From Botrimarina colliarenosi (GTDB taxonomy: Bacteria; Planctomycetota; Planctomycetia; Pirellulales; Lacipirellulaceae): a DNA stretch of 64,000 nucleotides. The notes beneath the pieces were generated by a model. That model was not told the origin of the DNA. It did not search any database and was given only the letters and a program-made list of their open reading frames with translations. The DNA is taken from positions 124,001 to 188,000 of the forward strand of contig NZ_SJPR01000003.1 of NCBI RefSeq assembly GCF_007859955.1, in the 5' to 3' direction. The position numbers were made by a program, and so were the translations under genes. Shown in pieces: positions 26,470 through 35,595 of the stretch; within the stretch, counting starts at the first letter, position 1; every line of letters starts with the position of its first letter.

Positions 26470-29400
26470 ATGGCGACCGTTGACGCCGGCTTTGCACAGC
26501 AGACCCCATCCTCGAACCCGCGGGATGGCCAGCAGCCCCCCAAGACGTTCCACGGCCGGCTGAAGGTCGACGCGACCTTCTGTCCCCCCGCGAGCGAGGT
26601 GGCGGACCCCTTCGACACGGTCAACTGGGAGATCCGCTCGTCCAGCATCAAGGACGAGAACGGCGCCGTCCTGTTCGAGCAGACCAACTGCGAGGTCCCC
26701 TCGTTCTGGAGCCAGCTGGCGACCAACGTCATCTGCAGCAAGTACTTCTACGGCGAGGTCGGCACCCCCGAGCGCGAGTACAGCGTCCGGCAGCTGGTGC
26801 ACCGCGTCAGCCGCACGATCACCGATTGGGGCCTGGCGGACGGCTACTTCGCCAGCAACGAAGACGGCGAGCGTTTCTACCGTGACCTGTCGTGGCTCTG
26901 CCTGCACCAGCACGGGGCGTTCAATTCGCCGGTCTGGTTCAACGTCGGCCTCTACCACCAGTACGGCGTCACCGGCGCTCGGTGCAACTGGCGTTGGGAC
27001 CCGATGACACAAACGGTCGTCCAGCCGGACAACCCGTACGAGTACCCGCAGGGCTCGGCGTGCTTCATCCAGTCGGTCGGCGACAACATGGAAGACATCA
27101 TGCGGCTCGCCACGAGCGAGGCCATGCTGTTCAAGTTCGGCTCGGGGACCGGCACGGACATGTCGACGCTCCGCAGCAAGCGCGAGAAGCTCTCGGGCGG
27201 CGGCATCCCGTCGGGCCCGCTGTCGTTCATGCGGGTCTACGACCAGATCGCCGCGGTCGTGAAGTCGGGCGGCAAGACCCGTCGCGCCGCCAAGATGCAG
27301 TCCATCAAGGTCTGGCACCCGGACGTGATGGAGTTCATCGAGTGCAAGTGGAAGGAAGAGCAGAAGGCTCAGACGCTGATCGCCAGCGGCAAGTACGAGT
27401 CGAACTTCAACGGCGAAGCGTACAGCTCCGTCATGTTCCAGAACGCGAACCTGTCGGTCCGCCTGACGGACGACTTCATGGTGGCGTACGAGAAGGACGC
27501 CGAGTGGAAGACCCGCTGGGTCACCGACAACACCATCGAGGGCCCGACCTACCAAGCCCGCGACGTCATGGGCCGCATGGCCGACTGCGCCTGGCACTGT
27601 GGCGACCCCGGCGTGCAGTACGACACGACGATCAACCGCTGGCACACGTGCCCCAATAGCGGCCGGATCAACGCGTCGAACCCGTGCAGCGAGTACATGT
27701 TCCTCGACGACACCGCCTGCAACCTGGCGAGCGTCAACCTGATGAAGTTCGTCCGCAAAGAGGACGCGGCTCCCGGCCCCGACGGCCGGGGAGGCGGAGC
27801 CAAGGGGACGTTCGATCACGAGCGTTACGCGGCGGCGTCTCGCGTGTTCTTCATCGCCCAGGAGATCTTGGTCGATCACGCCAGCTACCCGACCGCGCAG
27901 ATCGCCGCCAACAGCCATCGCTACCGGCCGCTGGGGCTCGGCTTCGCAAACCTCGGCAGCCTGCTCATGTCGAGCGGCCTGCCGTACGACTCGGAAGAGG
28001 GCCGCGGCGTGTGCGGCGCCATCACGGCGATCATGCACGGCACGGCCAACCTCACCAGCGCCGAGCTGGCCGAGGCGGTCGGTCCGTTCGATGGCTACGC
28101 CGAGAACCGCGAGCCGATGAACCGCGTGATGCAGATGCACCGCGACGCGGTCGGGCAGATCGGCGGGGAGTGCCCCGAGGACCTGCGTCGGGCGGCCCAA
28201 GTGGTCTGGGACCGCGTTGTCACCGCCGGCGAGTCGCACGGCTTCCGCAACGCCCAGGCCACGGTCCTGGCGCCGACCGGCACCATCAGCTTCATGATGG
28301 ACTGCGACACCACCGGCATCGAGCCCGACATCGCCTTGGTGAAGTACAAGCAACTCGCCGGCGGAGGGATGCTGAAGATCGTCAACCAGACGGTCCCTCG
28401 GGCGCTCGAGAAGCTCGGCTACGAACGGCACGAGATCGAGTCGATTCTCGCGCACATCGATCGCGAGGACACGATCGAGGGGGCGACCGACCTGCGTCCC
28501 GAGCACCTGCCGGTCTTCGACTGTGCGTTCACGCCGGCCGGCGGCACGCGGAGCATCCCGTGGCGGGCCCACATCACGATGATGTCCGCCGCTCAGCCGT
28601 TCTTGTCGGGCGCGATCAGCAAGACGGTCAACATGCCGCGGAACACGACGCCCGAGGAGATCGCCGAGGCGTACTACGACGGCTGGAAGCTCGGCCTCAA
28701 GGCCCTCGCCATCTACCGCGACGGTTCGAAGGACAGCCAGCCGCTCAACACGCAGAAGCAAGGCAAGGAGGCGCGGGCCGAAGAAGCCGCCAAGGCCGCG
28801 GTTTCCAAGCCCCGTCGTGAACGGCTGCCCGACACCCGCGATTCGAAGACGCACAAGTTCAGCGTCGCGGGACACGAGGGTTACATCACCGTCGGCATGT
28901 TCGAGGACGGCCGCCCCGGCGAGCTGTTCATCACCATGGCCAAAGAAGGGAGCACGATCGGCGGCTTGATGGACGCCTTCGGCACGTCGGTCTCGATGAG
29001 CCTCCAGTACGGCGTGCCGCTCGAGGACTACGTCCGCAAGTTCAGCCACATGCGGTTCGAGCCGCAGGGGCACACCAAGAACCCGGACATCCGCATCGCC
29101 AAGAGCCTGATCGACTACATCTTCCGCTGGCTGGGGATCACGTTCTTGCCCGGCTTCAAGGAAGCGTCGATGGGCTACACGATGGACGCCGGCTCGTCGG
29201 CGCCTTCGGGCGGCTCTGCCTCGCCACCCTCGGATGAGCCCGGCGAGACCAAGCCCGTCGCCAAGAAGGCCGACGGGCGGACGGAGGGGCACGGAGCCAA
29301 CGCGGTGGCGGTGAACGGCCACAGCACGGGCGGCTCCAACGGGAGCAGCACGAAGCCGGTTTACAGCGCCAAGGTCCTCGAACGGGCCGGTGTGGTCCTC

Positions 29401-29538
29401 GCCGAGGGCTCGCGCAACGACCAGTTCGCCGGCTTCCAGGTCGACGCCCCGGCGTGCGACAACTGCGGCTCGATCACGGTCCGCAACGGCAACTGCTACC
29501 TGTGCCACAACTGCGGCGCGTCGATGGGCTGCAGCTGA
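26470..29538 (+). CDS. nrdJ: Vitamin B12-dependent (class II) ribonucleotide reductase
   Basis: A 1022-residue class II reductase that makes dNTP precursors using adenosylcobalamin instead of oxygen or a small subunit. Visible family blocks are GSACFIQSVGDNMEDIMRLA, FGSGTGTDMSTLRSKREKLS, NPCSEYMFLDDTACNLASVN (substrate-site and radical-site residues) and APTGTISFMMDCDTTGIEPD. A linker of low complexity at about 915-965 precedes the C-terminal zinc/thiol module with CDNC and CYLCHNCGASMGC, the cysteines used for re-reduction. A ribosome binding site (AGGAGG) lies just before the ATG. No nrdR gene is adjacent. Confidence 0.96.
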   Translation: MATVDAGFAQQTPSSNPRDGQQPPKTFHGRLKVDATFCPPASEVADPFDTVNWEIRSSSIKDENGAVLFEQTNCEVPSFWSQLATNVICSKYFYGEVGTPEREYSVRQLVHRVSRTITDWGLADGYFASNEDGERFYRDLSWLCLHQHGAFNSPVWFNVGLYHQYGVTGARCNWRWDPMTQTVVQPDNPYEYPQGSACFIQSVGDNMEDIMRLATSEAMLFKFGSGTGTDMSTLRSKREKLSGGGIPSGPLSFMRVYDQIAAVVKSGGKTRRAAKMQSIKVWHPDVMEFIECKWKEEQKAQTLIASGKYESNFNGEAYSSVMFQNANLSVRLTDDFMVAYEKDAEWKTRWVTDNTIEGPTYQARDVMGRMADCAWHCGDPGVQYDTTINRWHTCPNSGRINASNPCSEYMFLDDTACNLASVNLMKFVRKEDAAPGPDGRGGGAKGTFDHERYAAASRVFFIAQEILVDHASYPTAQIAANSHRYRPLGLGFANLGSLLMSSGLPYDSEEGRGVCGAITAIMHGTANLTSAELAEAVGPFDGYAENREPMNRVMQMHRDAVGQIGGECPEDLRRAAQVVWDRVVTAGESHGFRNAQATVLAPTGTISFMMDCDTTGIEPDIALVKYKQLAGGGMLKIVNQTVPRALEKLGYERHEIESILAHIDREDTIEGATDLRPEHLPVFDCAFTPAGGTRSIPWRAHITMMSAAQPFLSGAISKTVNMPRNTTPEEIAEAYYDGWKLGLKALAIYRDGSKDSQPLNTQKQGKEARAEEAAKAAVSKPRRERLPDTRDSKTHKFSVAGHEGYITVGMFEDGRPGELFITMAKEGSTIGGLMDAFGTSVSMSLQYGVPLEDYVRKFSHMRFEPQGHTKNPDIRIAKSLIDYIFRWLGITFLPGFKEASMGYTMDAGSSAPSGGSASPPSDEPGETKPVAKKADGRTEGHGANAVAVNGHSTGGSNGSSTKPVYSAKVLERAGVVLAEGSRNDQFAGFQVDAPACDNCGSITVRNGNCYLCHNCGASMGCS

Positions 29539-29540
29539 TT

Positions 29541-29612
29541 CAGAGCGGTCAGCGGTCAGCTTTCAGCGGTCAGCCTTTGACGAGCTGAACGCTGATTGCA
29601 GACAGCTGACCG
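29541..29612. repeat. Strand-biased short-word hairpin, element 1
   Basis: Repeats of AGCGGTCAGC at 29544-29575 are followed by their reverse complement words (GAGCTGAACGCTGA, ACAGCTGACC). The right arm is imperfect. It sits directly after the nrdJ stop codon. Confidence 0.65.
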
Positions 29613-29680
29613 ATTTCTACCTGCCGGTCGCATGAAGCTTAGGGCGTTCGACGTCCGCCGGCAGCTTTTGGAACCCACGC

Positions 29681-29722
29681 CACCCCGCGGCGCCCGTTAC
29701 CCCGGCGCCGCGGGGTGTTTTT
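29681..29722 (+). terminator. Strong terminator of nrdJ
   Basis: Perfect 14-base arms (29681-29694 and 29704-29717) surround a 9-base loop and are followed by five T's. Confidence 0.92.
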
Positions 29723-29947
29723 ACTAACCCTGGCGGGGGGTAGGTCCGAACGAGGTAGATTGGCTTTCGATTGCGCAGATTGGGTTAATTAAGCGGAAAA
29801 ACCTTGCGGCCGACGCTCATTCGAGTACCGTCAGGGGAACGTGGTGGCTTGTCCCGCCGCGCACACGAGTTGTCCCACCGTAGATTCCCCCCGATCAGGA
29901 CCCGCCTCAACGAGGTTCTGATCATCTCTCCCCACCTGAGAAGGCTA

Positions 29948-30673
29948 ATGAAGATGCGCATCCTGATTGCTCTCTGCGCCGCTTTGGCGCCCGCCGCGGC
30001 TTCCGCCGCGATCCTCGCTTCGGACGATTTCAGCTACCCCGATGGCAGCCTCGTCGGCAACGGTGGCTGGGCCAACCACAGCGGCACCGTCGGTGACCTG
30101 CTCGTTTCGGGCGGCCAGGCCGTTGTTGAGCACGGCGCCCCCTCGGAAGACGCGAACCTGGCGTTCGCCCCTCAGAGCTCGGGGATTCTCACCGCGACGT
30201 TTGACATCGTTGTCAGCGACGACTCGGTGATTTCCGGCTCCGACTCCGAGTACTTCGCTCACTTCTTCCCGACCGGGTCGTTCAATTTTGTCTCGCGCGT
30301 GGACGTCGTCCCGGGACAGTTCGGTGGTGACTTCTCGCTCGGCATCTCTTCGACCACGAGCACCGCGGAAGCCACCATGCCCGTCGATTACAACTTCGGC
30401 GACACCCTGTCGTTGGCGCTCTCGTACGACTTCTCGACCGGCACCGGTTCGCTCACGGTTGGTGGTGACACCATCTCGGGCAACCCATCGACGCCGGAGG
30501 CTTCCCTCGATCTGTTCGCTCTGCGTCAGTCGGATTCGTCGAACAACGAGACGGTCGTTGTCGACAACTTGGTCATTTCCAGCGAGGCCATCCCCGAGCC
30601 GGGCACGGCTGTGCTCGCCCTGCTGAGCCTCGCCTCGGTTGGCGCCGTCTCGATGCGTTCGCGCCTCGGCTGA
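29948..30673 (+). CDS. PEP-CTERM sorting-domain protein
   Basis: A 241-residue exported protein from the ATG at 29948 (MKMRILIALCAALAPAAASA, signal peptide). The mature part is a single jelly-roll-like beta domain with many Ser/Thr/Asp (SYPDGSLVGNGGWANHSGTV, GGDFSLGISSTTSTAEATMP). The C-terminus is a PEP-CTERM signal: IPEPGTAVLALLSLASVGAV, then the basic end RSRLG. Such proteins are processed by exosortase and released or anchored on the cell surface, often with exopolysaccharide. A strong terminator follows, so it is probably monocistronic. Confidence 0.92.
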   Translation: MKMRILIALCAALAPAAASAAILASDDFSYPDGSLVGNGGWANHSGTVGDLLVSGGQAVVEHGAPSEDANLAFAPQSSGILTATFDIVVSDDSVISGSDSEYFAHFFPTGSFNFVSRVDVVPGQFGGDFSLGISSTTSTAEATMPVDYNFGDTLSLALSYDFSTGTGSLTVGGDTISGNPSTPEASLDLFALRQSDSSNNETVVVDNLVISSEAIPEPGTAVLALLSLASVGAVSMRSRLG

Positions 30674-30704
30674 GCTTTGCCCCGCTGAAAACCGAATCGA
30701 TGGA

Positions 30705-30741
30705 GCCGCCGCCGGCATGTGCCGGCGGCGGCTTTTGTTTT
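30705..30741 (+). terminator. Strong terminator of the PEP-CTERM gene
   Basis: The arms 30705-30717 and 30720-30732 are perfect 13-base reverse complements, followed by TTTTGTTTTT. Confidence 0.92.
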
Positions 30742-30774
30742 TGATAGCCGCGTCGAGCTGTGGCGCTGTGGAGG

Positions 30775-30862
30775 GAACCACAAAGCAACCAAGGAACGAA
30801 GGGACGAGGAAGGAAAACGGAGCGGCGATTCTGAACTTCGTTCCTTCGTTCCGTGGTGGTTC
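30775..30862. repeat. Strand-biased short-word hairpin, element 2
   Basis: A purine-rich arm with ACCAAGGAACGAAGGGACGA (30787-30806) is followed by a pyrimidine-rich arm CTTCGTTCCTTCGTTCCGTG (30836-30855). The words GGAACGAAGG and ACCAC pair across the element. The remaining stretch to the DegT gene (30863-31153) shows no gene. Confidence 0.65.
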
Positions 30863-31153
30863 AACTTCCTTCTGTCCTGCGGGCCTTTTGTCCTGCGGGC
30901 GAAGTCCAATTCCTACGAGCGAGGGGCGCCAGCGGCGCCAGCAGGGCGGCGAATCGCCGCGTCGCGTCGGACAGGCTGGCTAGGCGGGTCGCCGGGCGCC
31001 GATGGAAATCTTAGCGGTTGTCGCCCGCCGGTGTGGGCGTCGCCGTTGACGCGTACGGCGTAAGTTTTCTAACTTCCGCCAATTGACCCCCCCGGCAGGA
31101 CGCCAGGGGCCCCCACAAGCGAACATCACGTTCCGATCAGGGAAGATCTCCGA

Positions 31154-32347
31154 ATGTCGAACACAGCCCCCGTCGTTTCTCTCTCGACTGCTGGCGCCGA
31201 GCCTGTCCCGGTCCCGCTGCTCGACATCAACCGTCAGAACGAGCCCCTCCGGGACGAAATCCTCGCGGCGATCACCGAGGTGGTCGACACCGGGGCGTTC
31301 CTCAAAGGGCCGGCGGTCCGCGACCTCGAGGCCGAGGTCGCCCGTCTCTGTGGCGTCGGCCACGCCGTCGGCTGTGCGTCGGGAACGGACGCCATTCTGG
31401 TGGCCCTGATGGCCCACGGGGTGGGGCCTGGCGACGAGGTGATCCTGCCGAGCTTCACGTTCTTCGCCACGGCGGGCTGCGTGTCGCGGCTCGGCGCGAC
31501 GCCCGTGTTTGCCGACATCCTGCCCGACACGTTCAACATCGACCCGGCCGACATCGCCCGCCGCATCACGCCGGCGACCAAGGCGATCCTGCCGGTCCAC
31601 CTGTTCGGCCAGGCGGCCGACATGGACGCGATCAACGCCCTCGCGGCCGAGCACGGGTTGCCGGTGATCGAAGACGCCGCCCAGGCGATTGGGGCCGACT
31701 ACCACGGCCGGCCGATCGGTTCGCTGGGGAGCATCGGCTGCATCAGCTTCTATCCCACCAAGAACCTCGGCGGGATGGGCGATGGCGGCATGATCACCAC
31801 CGACGACGCCGAGCTGGCCAGCCGGATGCGGATCCTCTGCGACCACGGGCAGGAGCCCCGCTACTACCATCACATGGTGGGCCTCAACAGCCGGCTCGAT
31901 ACGATCCAGGCGGCCGCCCTCGGCGTGAAGTTAAAGCGGCTCGCCGGCTACGCCGCCGCTCGCGGCCGCCACGCGGCCCGTTACAACGAGGCTTTCGACA
32001 ACGGCGCTGCGGGCGCGGTGGTCACCACGCCGGTCGAGGCGCCGGGCTGCTCGAGCGTCTGGAACCAGTACACGGTCCGCGTAGCCGAGGGGCGTCGCGA
32101 CGCGCTGCAGAGCTGGCTATCGGAGCGGAAGATCGGCGCGGCGATCTACTACCCGGTGCCCCTGCACCTGCAGAACTGTTTCGCCGACTTGGGTTATCAG
32201 CGGGGCGACCTGCCGCACACCGAGCGGGCCGCCGAAGAGGTCCTCTCGCTGCCGGTGTTCCCGGAGCTGACCGCCGAAGAGCAAGACCGCGTCATCGACG
32301 CGGTGAACGCCTACGCCGCTGTTACGTCGGTTCGGATGGCCGCGTAG
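31154..32347 (+). CDS. DegT/DnrJ/EryC1/StrS-family sugar aminotransferase
   Basis: A 397-residue PLP enzyme. The family adds an amino group to keto-sugars on nucleotide carriers for surface polysaccharides or glycolipids. The PLP-binding lysine is in CISFYPTKNLGGMGDGGMIT. Other family blocks are GCASGTDAILVALMAHGVGP, LPSFTFFATAGCVSRLGATP and LPVIEDAAQAIGADYHGRPI. The C-terminal SVWNQYTVRV region is complete. No other polysaccharide gene is adjacent, which is unusual for this family but common in planctomycetes. Confidence 0.94.
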   Translation: MSNTAPVVSLSTAGAEPVPVPLLDINRQNEPLRDEILAAITEVVDTGAFLKGPAVRDLEAEVARLCGVGHAVGCASGTDAILVALMAHGVGPGDEVILPSFTFFATAGCVSRLGATPVFADILPDTFNIDPADIARRITPATKAILPVHLFGQAADMDAINALAAEHGLPVIEDAAQAIGADYHGRPIGSLGSIGCISFYPTKNLGGMGDGGMITTDDAELASRMRILCDHGQEPRYYHHMVGLNSRLDTIQAAALGVKLKRLAGYAAARGRHAARYNEAFDNGAAGAVVTTPVEAPGCSSVWNQYTVRVAEGRRDALQSWLSERKIGAAIYYPVPLHLQNCFADLGYQRGDLPHTERAAEEVLSLPVFPELTAEEQDRVIDAVNAYAAVTSVRMAA

Positions 32348-32407
32348 CCCAGCTGGGCGGATGACGGGGTAGCCCGTCGCTCAACCGCGGCTCAGGGGCC
32401 TTGGGTC

Positions 32408-32539
32408 TCACGGGGCCTTCGGCTTCTTGACCTTGTCTTCCCGCTTAGCGGGCCGCAGGGCCACGACGAGGCCGAGGACCACGCTGAGAAGTATGACGGC
32501 CCACGAGACCGGGGCGACGAGGGCGAGCAGTGACGGCAT
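32408..32539 (-). CDS. Small single-pass membrane protein (43 residues)
   Basis: The ATG at 32539 opens MPSLLALVAPVSWAVILLSV, a hydrophobic helix, then a basic cytoplasmic tail (RPAKREDKVKKPKAP) and TGA at 32408. The pattern of one helix followed by a lysine-rich tail, and codon use like its neighbours, supports a real gene. No clear ribosome binding site. Function unknown. Confidence 0.6.
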   Translation of the reverse strand: MPSLLALVAPVSWAVILLSVVLGLVVALRPAKREDKVKKPKAP

Positions 32540-32617
32540 AGCGGTCGCAAGGGGAGGCGGGGCGGAGCGTAGCCCCCTAGGATAATCGCCCGCCGGCCGG
32601 GTGGGAAACGCCGGGCC

Positions 32618-33169
32618 TCAGGCGATCGCCGGTTCGTCGGCCCCGAGCGCCAGCGAGACGGGCCGCGCCAGCCGGCGGAAATCGGCCGTCGGCGCCGAGA
32701 CGGTCCCCCATTTGGGCGACAACGGCCGGCTGATCGCCCGGTAGGCGTCCGCCGGCACGGCGACGAAGGCGTACGGCCGGTCACGCCAGTAGTGGACCTC
32801 GTGGGCGGGGACGGGCGACCGGTCGCCGCACAGCTCGTAAGCGAAGACCAGCACCCCCAGGAACCCGGGGCCGAAGCGGTCGCCCCACCGTTCGAGCGAC
32901 GCCAGCTCTTCGTCGGTCGTCCAGTTGCGCCAGTACTGGCGACCCGACGGGAACCGTCGCCCCTTCACGTCGACGAGCCACCGCGCCGGCGGCAGCAGGC
33001 CCTCGTCGGTGAGCGACCCGGAGCGTGGCGACACGATAAAGTCGACGCTCTTGAGCGACCCGATCGCCTCGACCGCCCGCCGGCGTTCATCGACCGCCAC
33101 GTAGGCGATCCCGCGCGAGCGGAGATAGTCCTCGAAGGCGGCTTCGTAAGGGTTGTGTCGCTTGGCCAT
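32618..33169 (-). CDS. HYExAFE-family protein
   Basis: A 183-residue protein from the ATG at 33169. The N-terminus MAKRHNPYEAAFEDYLRSRG carries the motif of the planctomycete HYExAFE family (here NPYEAAFE). The pattern YEAAFEDYL, DFIVSPRSG and LVDVKGRRFPSG resembles the E...D...(E/D)xK layout of restriction-endonuclease-fold nucleases; this assignment is inference from residues. No methylase is nearby. Function unproven. Confidence 0.82.
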   Translation of the reverse strand: MAKRHNPYEAAFEDYLRSRGIAYVAVDERRRAVEAIGSLKSVDFIVSPRSGSLTDEGLLPPARWLVDVKGRRFPSGRQYWRNWTTDEELASLERWGDRFGPGFLGVLVFAYELCGDRSPVPAHEVHYWRDRPYAFVAVPADAYRAISRPLSPKWGTVSAPTADFRRLARPVSLALGADEPAIA

Positions 33170-33220
33170 TCGGGTGCTCACCACGGAGGCACGGGGGAAC
33201 TCTCGAAGTTTAATGGGGAA

Positions 33221-33426
33221 GACTCGCGCAGAGACGCTGAGACGCAGAGAAAACTGAGAACAAAAACACTTTTCGCCTTCGCGCCTTTGCGTGAATTCAG
33301 TTCGCAAGAGCTTGTTTCACGCAAAGGCGCGAAGGCGCAAAGCGTTGTGCTTCAAACCTTTGCGTCTCAGCGTCTCAGCGTCTCAGCGTCTCAGCGTCTC
33401 AGCGTCTCTGCGTCTCTGCGCGAGAC
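33221..33426. repeat. Strand-biased short-word hairpin with tandem 8-mers, element 3
   Basis: The right end (33362-33417) holds seven tandem copies of the 8-mer GCGTCTCA or GCGTCTCT. The left end has the complementary words GCAGAGACGCTGAGACGCAG. Inside, TTCGCCTTCGCGCCTTTGCG pairs with CGCAAAGGCGCGAAGGCG. The element ends three bases before the hisS stop codon. It is not a CRISPR, as there are no spacers. Confidence 0.85.
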
Positions 33427-33428
33427 TA

Positions 33429-34754
33429 CTAGAGGAGCCGCTGGGCGGCGGCGGGGGCTTCGGCTAGCGACACCGTGACGCTTTCGCCGGTGGCGAGCAC
33501 TTTGATCTGGCACTCGCCGCGCTCAAACTCGTCGGGGCCGGCGATCACCGCCAATCGAAACCCTTTCTTGTCGGCGTACTTGAGCTGCGCCCCGACTTTC
33601 TTGGCCTCGGGGTAGAGCTCGGCGCCGACGCCCGCGGCGCGAAGACTTGCGGCGAGCTTGAGGTAGTCGCCTAGGCGGTCCTCGGCGAAGTAAACCACCA
33701 GCGCGTCGGCGGGGGTCTTGGAGTCGCCCACGAGGCCGAGTTCCTCCATGGCCGCCAACAGGCGATCGACGCCGAGCGACGCGCCGATGCCCGGCAGCGC
33801 CTGTTTGGTGTAGAGGCCGGCCAGGTCGTCGTAGCGGCCGCCGCTGGCGACGCTGCCGATCTCGGGCAGGTCGTCGAGCGTCGTTTCGAGCACCAGCCCC
33901 GTGTAATAGTCGAGCCCGCGGGCGATCGACGGGTCGATGCGGACGCGGTCGAGCGACGCCCCCGCGGCGCCGACGCCGGCCAGCACTTCGCGGAGCCGCC
34001 CGACGCTCGCCTCGCCCCGTTCACTGCCGGCGACCAGGGGGGCGATCGCCGTCAGCACCTCGTCGGCCGATCCGGTGACGGCGGCGAACTCGAGGAGTTT
34101 GCCCGCCTGCTCGTCGCTGGCGCCGGCCGTCGAGGCGAGCTCGGCGCGAACCTTGTCGGCGCCCATCTTCGTGAGCTTGTCGAGCGCGCGGAGCACCTCG
34201 GTCGAACGGTCCGACAAGCCGAGCGTCTCCAGTAGGCCGTTGAGGACGCCGCGGTGGTTGACGCGGATGGTGAACCGCTCGAAGCCAACGGCCAGCAAGA
34301 GGTCGTGGATGACGAGCACCATCTCGATATCCGACGCGACGCCCGTCACGCCGACCGTGTCGAAGTCGCACTGCACGAACTCACGGTAGCGGCCCCGCTG
34401 GGTGTTCTCGCCGCGCCACACCGGGGCGATATGATAACGCTTGAACGGCAGCCCCAGCTGCTGAGCGTACTGAGCCGCGAAGCGGGCGAGCGGCACCGTC
34501 AGGTCGAACCGCAGCCCGACGTCGCGGCCGCCGTGGTCCTTGAACCGATAGAGTTGCTTGTCGGTCTCGTCGGAGCCCTTGCCGGTGAGGATCTCCAGGT
34601 ACTCCAGCGCCGGCGTATCGATCGGCGCGTAGCCGTACGATCGATAGACTCTTCGCGCCGTCTCCATGAGCCGCTCGCGCGGGATCATCACCTCGGGCGG
34701 ATAGTCGCGGAAGCCCTTGAGAGTACGCGGCTCGATATGTTGGGGCTTCGACAC
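33429..34754 (-). CDS. hisS: Histidine-tRNA ligase
   Basis: A 441-residue class II synthetase; start GTG at 34754 (MSKPQHIEPRTLKGFRDYPP). Motif 1 includes ARRVYRSYGYAPIDTPALE; motif 2 is around RGENTQRGRYREFVQCDFDT; the histidine-specific motif is RGLDYYTGLVLETT; motif 3 is GIGASLGVDRLL. The anticodon-binding domain occupies the last 95 residues. Complete and of normal length. The stop codon abuts a repeat element. Confidence 0.97.
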   Translation of the reverse strand: MSKPQHIEPRTLKGFRDYPPEVMIPRERLMETARRVYRSYGYAPIDTPALEYLEILTGKGSDETDKQLYRFKDHGGRDVGLRFDLTVPLARFAAQYAQQLGLPFKRYHIAPVWRGENTQRGRYREFVQCDFDTVGVTGVASDIEMVLVIHDLLLAVGFERFTIRVNHRGVLNGLLETLGLSDRSTEVLRALDKLTKMGADKVRAELASTAGASDEQAGKLLEFAAVTGSADEVLTAIAPLVAGSERGEASVGRLREVLAGVGAAGASLDRVRIDPSIARGLDYYTGLVLETTLDDLPEIGSVASGGRYDDLAGLYTKQALPGIGASLGVDRLLAAMEELGLVGDSKTPADALVVYFAEDRLGDYLKLAASLRAAGVGAELYPEAKKVGAQLKYADKKGFRLAVIAGPDEFERGECQIKVLATGESVTVSLAEAPAAAQRLL

Positions 34755-34780
34755 GGTGGTGACGTTAGGAAGGGAGAGGT

Positions 34781-35018
34781 GGGGATGAATGGAGAGAGGG
34801 GGATCGCAAGCGGGCGGGGGAGTGAGCTTGAGGGATCGACTGCCTTGTCGCCGTGAGCGAATCGCGAGGAAGTTGATTATTCGACGGGCAACCGCAGAGC
34901 GGTTGCTGACCAACGATAAAGGGATGGAGAGAACGCGTTCTACGAAAAGAAAGGCTGACGTGCTCGCAAGGTTTACCCGTCCGCTTGCGATCCCACTCTC
35001 TCCATTCATCCCCCCCCA
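34781..35018. repeat. Inverted-repeat element with 38-base arms (MITE-like)
   Basis: The arms 34781-34818 and 34976-35013 are reverse complements in 36 of 38 positions. The interior of about 157 bases has no open frame and has lower GC. It lies between hisS and the YkgJ-family gene, both on the minus strand. I see no target-site duplication. Confidence 0.75.
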
Positions 35019-35065
35019 TCCCCCTTCATTGACTCCGCTTCCTGACGGGCGCGGCTCAAAAGGGC

Positions 35066-35515
35066 CTAGGCGAGGACGGCGAGCGGGTTCGGCCGGCGGG
35101 AGCGGATGCTCTGGCCCTTCTCTTGGAAGTTAGCCTCGGTGAACTCCCAGACCTGCTCGTGCGTTTCTAAGTAGAAATCGTACGTCCAGTCCTCGTCGTA
35201 CTCGCAGTTGTCGAACGTGTAGTCGCGGCAGATCTGCGGGCGGGTCTCGTAGACGCCGCAACGATAGTCGTCGCCGAGCTTTTCGCAGACCGTGTGGACC
35301 AGCAGGTACCAGTCCTGGTCTTCCTTGAAGAAGGTCGAGTTGTGGTGGAGCACGATCCAGCGGATGAACTCCATGTCGGCCGCTTCGGTCGGCGTCTCGT
35401 ACGGCACGGCGATGTAGTGGCAGCACTTGGCCGTGCAGTGCTCGCAGAGGTTGCCCCCCTCAGGGAGGTCTTCGCGGCGGATCTTCTTGGCGCCGAAGGC
35501 GGGCAGGGTGCTCAT
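35066..35515 (-). CDS. YkgJ-family cysteine-cluster protein
   Basis: A 149-residue protein from the ATG at 35515. The cluster signature is LCEHCTAKCCHYIAVPYETP, followed by a later YRCGVYETRPQICRDYTFDNC, the two cysteine groups typical of the YkgJ/UPF0153 family, which probably bind zinc or an iron-sulfur cluster. The C-terminus (QEKGQSIRSRRPNPLAVLA) is basic. Function is unknown in the family. Confidence 0.88.
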   Translation of the reverse strand: MSTLPAFGAKKIRREDLPEGGNLCEHCTAKCCHYIAVPYETPTEAADMEFIRWIVLHHNSTFFKEDQDWYLLVHTVCEKLGDDYRCGVYETRPQICRDYTFDNCEYDEDWTYDFYLETHEQVWEFTEANFQEKGQSIRSRRPNPLAVLA

Positions 35516-35595
35516 GGCGTGGGTCTCGGCAGGGCCGTTGTGCGACGGTCGACGGGTCAAGCGGGGTAGTTTATCGGGTTTGTTGGTCCGTGGGA

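Noticed and set aside
26413-29508. 1031-codon open frame opposite nrdJ
   Set aside because: A GC-rich shadow of nrdJ. Composition is Arg/Val/Ala-rich and no family motif is seen.
33362-33417. CRISPR array
   Set aside because: Repeats are 8 bases, directly joined, with no spacers and no cas genes.
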